From Craurococcus roseus (GTDB lineage Bacteria; Pseudomonadota; Alphaproteobacteria; Acetobacterales; Acetobacteraceae), in NCBI RefSeq assembly GCF_039523795.1, contig NZ_BAAAFZ010000051.1, forward strand, positions 1 through 32,883: a stretch of DNA of 32,883 bases, given 5' to 3'. This document shows positions 29,815-32,883 of this stretch, piece after piece. Made by a program: the position numbers and the translations under genes. Every line of letters starts with the position of its first letter. The first letter of the stretch is position 1. A model generated the notes under the pieces. It was not told the DNA's origin and did not search any database. It saw only the letters and a program-made list of their open reading frames with translations.

Positions 29815-31305
29815 TCAGCGGTCGGTGAGACGCAGCTCGATCCGCCGGTTGCGTGCGTAGGCTTCCGGCGTGTCCGCCGCGTCGAGCGGCTGGTTGTCGC
29901 CGAAGGCGGTCGCCGCGACGCGGTTGGCAGGCAAGCCTTCTTGGATCAGCAATTGCGCCACGGCGATTGCCCGCGCCGCCGAAAGCTCCCAGTTGGAAGC
30001 GAACCGGCCGCTGCGGATGGGGTTGCGGTCGGCGTGGCCGTCCACCCGCAACACCCAGTTCACGTCGGGCGGGAAGCGAGACACCAGCTCCTGGAACAGC
30101 CTGGCGATGGCCCGGATCTGTTGCTGCCCGCGGTCGGAAAGCTCGGCGCTACCGGCCGGGAACAGCACCTCGGACTGGAACACGAAGCGGTCGCCGACCA
30201 CCCGCACCTCCGGCCGCTCGCCCAGCAGGTCCCGCAGCCGGCCGAAGAAGTCGCTTCGGTAGCGCTGCAGCTCCTCCACCCGCGCGGCCAGCGCCGCGTT
30301 CAACCGGGTGCCGAGGTTGGCGATCTGCACATCCTTCTCGCGCGCGCCGGCTTCGGACACCTCCAACGCCGCCGCGACGCGCGCGATCTGCGCCCGCAGC
30401 TCGTCCAACTGGCGCGTCAGCAGCGCCACCTGGGCGCGGGCGCTTTCGGCGAGCCGGCCCTGTTCGCCCGCCCGCGCCTCGGCCGCCTCGCGCCGCTCCT
30501 GCTCGCCGCCGGCGCGGCGCGACGCCTCCTGCGCCTGCCGCTCCAACTGGTCGCGCAACGCGGTCAGCGCGCGCACCTGGTCGTAGAGGGTGGCGAGGTC
30601 GGCCACCCTCGCCTCGATGGTGGCGCGGTCCACGCGCGCCTGCGCTTCCAGCGCCGCCGCGTGCGCCGCCTCCTGCTGCCGGGCCGACCGCTCCGCTTCG
30701 AGGTCGCGGGCGGCCCGCGCCTCCGACTCGGCGGCCCGCGCGACGGCCTGCTGCCGCGCCGCGCGCTCGGCCGTCAGGTCGCGCGCCACCTGGGCCGCGT
30801 CGCCGCCTGCCGCTTCGGCGCGCCGGAGCGCCTCCGCCAAGCGCTGTTCGAGGGAAGCCAAGCGCTCGGCCCCGCCGCGCGACGCGAGGTCGAGGTCGGT
30901 GACGCGCGCCGCCAGCCGGTCGCGCTCGCCCCGGATGGCGTCGCGCTCGGCGCCCGCCCGCTCCCGCTCCTCGCGCGCCTCCCGGAGCTGCGCGGCCAGG
31001 GCGTCGCGCGCGGCGGCGGCGGCGCGGAGTTCGGTCGCGGTGCGGTTCACGGCGCCGCGGAGTTCCGTCGCCTGCCCGCGCTCCAGCGCCAGCATCTCCG
31101 CCAGCTCCGCCACCTGCCGGTTCACCCGGTCGAGCGCCTGGTCCCGCGAGGACAGGGCGACGGACAGGAAGCCCTGCGCCAGCGCGAAAACCAGCAGTAC
31201 GAAGATGATGACCATGAGCAGGGTGGACAGCGCGTCCACGTAGCCCGGCCAAGCCTCCAGGCCGCCGCCGCCGTGCGACCGCCGCCTGCCGCGCGCGAGC
31301 GCCAC
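29815..31305 (-). CDS. MotB-like protein: TM helix, long coiled coil, OmpA peptidoglycan-binding domain
   Basis: This is a 496-residue inner-membrane protein facing the periplasm. A short basic N-terminus leads to one transmembrane helix, GYVDALSTLLMVIIFVLLVFALAQGF (21-46). Asp24 is at the place of the proton-carrying aspartate of MotB. Residues about 50-350 form an almost unbroken charged/alanine-rich coiled coil. The C-terminus (about 365-496) is an OmpA/MotB domain with FPAGSAELSDRG, VDGHADRNPI, SNWELSAARA and YARNRRIELRL, all peptidoglycan-contact motifs. It starts at GTG (31303-31305), 12 bases after the stop of the MotA-like gene. It is the likely stator partner of the next gene. The coil is far longer than in flagellar MotB, ExbD or TolR. 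Confidence 0.9.
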   Translation of the reverse strand: MALARGRRRSHGGGGLEAWPGYVDALSTLLMVIIFVLLVFALAQGFLSVALSSRDQALDRVNRQVAELAEMLALERGQATELRGAVNRTATELRAAAAARDALAAQLREAREERERAGAERDAIRGERDRLAARVTDLDLASRGGAERLASLEQRLAEALRRAEAAGGDAAQVARDLTAERAARQQAVARAAESEARAARDLEAERSARQQEAAHAAALEAQARVDRATIEARVADLATLYDQVRALTALRDQLERQAQEASRRAGGEQERREAAEARAGEQGRLAESARAQVALLTRQLDELRAQIARVAAALEVSEAGAREKDVQIANLGTRLNAALAARVEELQRYRSDFFGRLRDLLGERPEVRVVGDRFVFQSEVLFPAGSAELSDRGQQQIRAIARLFQELVSRFPPDVNWVLRVDGHADRNPIRSGRFASNWELSAARAIAVAQLLIQEGLPANRVAATAFGDNQPLDAADTPEAYARNRRIELRLTDR

Positions 31306-31317
31306 GCCCGCGGCGCC

Positions 31318-32463
31318 CTACCGCGGCGCTTCTTCGGCGATGGCGGCGATGGTGCGCGCCAGCACCTTGATCTCGTTCCTGATCTCGGCCGTGGACTGGG
31401 CGCGGCCGTGCGCCACCTCCTCCAGCAGCCGGGACAGGTAGATCTCCGTGTTGCGGAGGTGGTTGCGGCTCTGCTCGTCGAGCACGTTGGAGCCGCGCGC
31501 GTCCGCCAAGCGCTGCAGGGCGGGCGCGAGCGCCGCCTGCTGCTCCGCCACCCGCAGCATGAGGCTCTGCCCGGCCCGCATCTGGTCCGCCAGGATCGCC
31601 AGCCGGTCCGTCAACGTGTTCAGCGCCTGGGCGCCGGTGGCGCGCCCTTCCTCGCCCCGCTCCATGGTGCGCTGCAACCGCTCCAGGTTTTCGGCCGTCT
31701 GCTCCAGCAGCGCCTGGACGTAGGCCGGGACGCTGCCCATGCCTTCGCCCTCCGGCCCGAGCACGCCGGACGACAGGCGCGTGATGCCGGCGAGCCACTC
31801 TTCCAGCTCGTTGAAGAAGCGCGTCTGCGCCTGGCCGGCGCTGAGGTCGAGGAAGCCCAGCACCAGCGCGCCGGCGAGGCCCAGCATGGAAGCGGAAAAG
31901 GCCGTGCCCATGCCGCGCAAAGGCTGCGCCAGCCCGGCCTTGAGCTGGTTGAAGAGCTGGTTCAGGTCGCCGGAGCCGACCGACATGTTGCCGATCACGT
32001 CGGAGATGGAGCCGATGGTGAGCAGCAGCCCCCAGAAGGTGCCGAGCAGGCCGAGGAAGATCAGCAGCCCGATCATGTAGCGCGACACCTCGCGCTGCTC
32101 GTCCAGGCGCGACGCGATGCCGTCCAGCACGCTCCGCATGGCGAGCGCCGACAGCGAGAGCCGGTCGGCCCGCCGCGCCGCGAACATGCTGGCCATCGGC
32201 CCGAGCAGCCTCGGCGCCGGTTGCGCCGGCGCGTCCGGACGCGGCGAGCGGAACCGCTCCAGCCACTCCACCTCCGGCCGCAGCATCAGCACCTGCCGCA
32301 CGGTCCAGGCGATGCCGATCAGCAGCACGCCGAGGATGATGCTGTTCAGCACCGGGTTGCTGGCGAAGGCGTGGCCCAGCTCGCCCGACAGCAGCACGGC
32401 CACCGCGGCCACCGCGAGGAGGAAGCCGAGCATGCGCCAGAGGTAACGGAGCGGTGGGGTCAT
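31318..32463 (-). CDS. MotA/TolQ/ExbB-type proton channel subunit
   Basis: This is a 381-residue inner-membrane protein. Helices lie at about 11-27, 38-58, 128-155 and 184-208. The third reads YMIGLLIFLGLLGTFWGLLLTIGSI and the fourth GMGTAFSASMLGLAGALVLGFLDL, the two segments that line the proton path in the MotA/TolQ/ExbB superfamily. Residues 210-381 form a long helical cytoplasmic tail with repeated leucines and glutamines, not found in TolQ or ExbB. It lies between the two OmpA-type genes with gaps of 10 and 12 bp. No flagellar, TonB or Tol-Pal genes are in the window, so the driven process is unknown. Confidence 0.9.
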   Translation of the reverse strand: MTPPLRYLWRMLGFLLAVAAVAVLLSGELGHAFASNPVLNSIILGVLLIGIAWTVRQVLMLRPEVEWLERFRSPRPDAPAQPAPRLLGPMASMFAARRADRLSLSALAMRSVLDGIASRLDEQREVSRYMIGLLIFLGLLGTFWGLLLTIGSISDVIGNMSVGSGDLNQLFNQLKAGLAQPLRGMGTAFSASMLGLAGALVLGFLDLSAGQAQTRFFNELEEWLAGITRLSSGVLGPEGEGMGSVPAYVQALLEQTAENLERLQRTMERGEEGRATGAQALNTLTDRLAILADQMRAGQSLMLRVAEQQAALAPALQRLADARGSNVLDEQSRNHLRNTEIYLSRLLEEVAHGRAQSTAEIRNEIKVLARTIAAIAEEAPR

Positions 32464-32473
32464 GGGGTGCGGC

Positions 32474-32883
32474 TCATCCTCCGCCCCGCCGGGGCGCGGC
32501 GGCGGGCGGCAGTATGTCGGCGGCGTCCACCGCTTCCGGCGTGCGGCCGAGGGGGCGGAGGTCGATCCGGGTCGGCGCCAGCCCGCCGTTGGCGAGGGCC
32601 GATTTCACCGCCAAGGCGCGGCCGAGGCTGAGGCGGCGCGCGGCGGAGACGTCGGCTTCGGGGCCGCTCGCCTGCGCTTCCACGGTGACGCGCCCCGCGC
32701 CGGCCGATTCGGCCAAACGGCGGCCGAGTTCCTCGACGCGGACGGCGGCGGCTTCGGACAACTCCTCGCGCCCGGCCGCGAATCGGATCCGCCAACGGCC
32801 CTCGGTCATGGCCTCGAAGGCGGCGCCGTTTTGATCGGGGGGCCGCGGCGTGCCGTCGGGGGCGAGCGCCGCCGGGGCAGGCG
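32474..32883 (-). CDS. OmpA-like periplasmic protein, C-terminal part (cut by window edge)
   Basis: The frame stays open from the stop at 32474-32476 to the right edge, so only the last 135 or so residues are seen. A proline-rich linker (LAPDGTPRPPDQNG) precedes an OmpA-like domain: RWRIRFAAGREELSEAAAVRVEELGRRL, VTVEAQASGPEAD, RRLSLGRALAVKSALANGGLAPTRIDLRPLG. The final NRR-type segment and the GHxD motif of true peptidoglycan binders are not there, so it may not bind peptidoglycan. It is the first visible gene of the operon with the MotA-like and MotB-like genes, 10 bp upstream of the former. Confidence 0.75.
   Translation of the reverse strand, partial: PAPAALAPDGTPRPPDQNGAAFEAMTEGRWRIRFAAGREELSEAAAVRVEELGRRLAESAGAGRVTVEAQASGPEADVSAARRLSLGRALAVKSALANGGLAPTRIDLRPLGRTPEAVDAADILPPAAAPRRGGG

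Noticed and set aside
29815..32463. MotA-like plus MotB-like pair as a Zorya (ZorA/ZorB) anti-phage system
   Set aside because: No ZorC, ZorD or ZorE effector gene is in the visible part. The long coil is in the periplasmic MotB-like partner rather than in a very long ZorA tail, and a third OmpA-like gene is present. General envelope function is more likely.

Overview
The window is about 70% GC. It is packed with solute-binding-protein transport genes, Tat-type signal peptides and an IS5-type insertion sequence. Together these suggest an alphaproteobacterium of the Acetobacteraceae (Roseomonas-like) type. That is an inference from gene content and style; no rRNA or marker gene is present to prove it. 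No tRNA, rRNA, CRISPR array or prophage was seen.

Left part (1-6400), the accessory end. A decayed fumarylacetoacetase remnant (95-455) is followed by a small secreted protein gene with an internal repeat. Next is a two-gene minus-strand operon: an amidohydrolase of the D-aminoacylase type, with an in-frame GGGGCC hexanucleotide repeat encoding (Gly-Arg)6, and a putative lipoprotein alpha/beta hydrolase. About 590 bp without a gene then carries three degenerate palindromic repeats. A complete 931-bp IS5-family element follows, with 14-bp inverted repeats and a TAA target duplication. It sits exactly on the stop codon of a lower-GC orphan gene whose product carries a HEPN-like RNAIHH motif.

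Middle part (6450-18600), transport and envelope. There is a TRAP transporter set (dctP, then dctQ and dctM, with a strong hairpin between dctP and dctQ). It is divergent from a GtrB/DPM1-type membrane glycosyltransferase. A CBS-domain protein and an NdvA/ChvA-like ABC exporter follow. Three tandem TctC/Bug-type periplasmic binding proteins come next without TctA/TctB membrane partners. Then come a TauD/TfdA-like protein that appears to have lost its whole iron-binding triad, and an M20 metallopeptidase.

Right-middle part (18570-28840), metabolic and housekeeping. It holds a 2'-5' RNA ligase-type 2H phosphoesterase, an L-lactate permease family protein, and a fourth TctC gene translationally coupled to an AlkA-type DNA glycosylase and a metallophosphoesterase. 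A minus-strand run follows: quinone oxidoreductase, SDR, EamA permease, alpha/beta hydrolase. Then come a LivK-type binding protein and two small conserved proteins.

Right end (28840-32883). An OmpR-family response regulator stands alone, with an AT-rich leader and a textbook terminator. Converging on it is an operon of three envelope genes: an OmpA-like protein cut by the window edge, a MotA/TolQ/ExbB-type channel subunit with a long C-terminal tail, and a MotB-like protein with a roughly 300-residue coiled coil and an OmpA peptidoglycan-binding domain. This looks like a proton-driven envelope machine of unknown role. It and the HEPN-like gene beside the IS element are the best candidates for something not yet well described.
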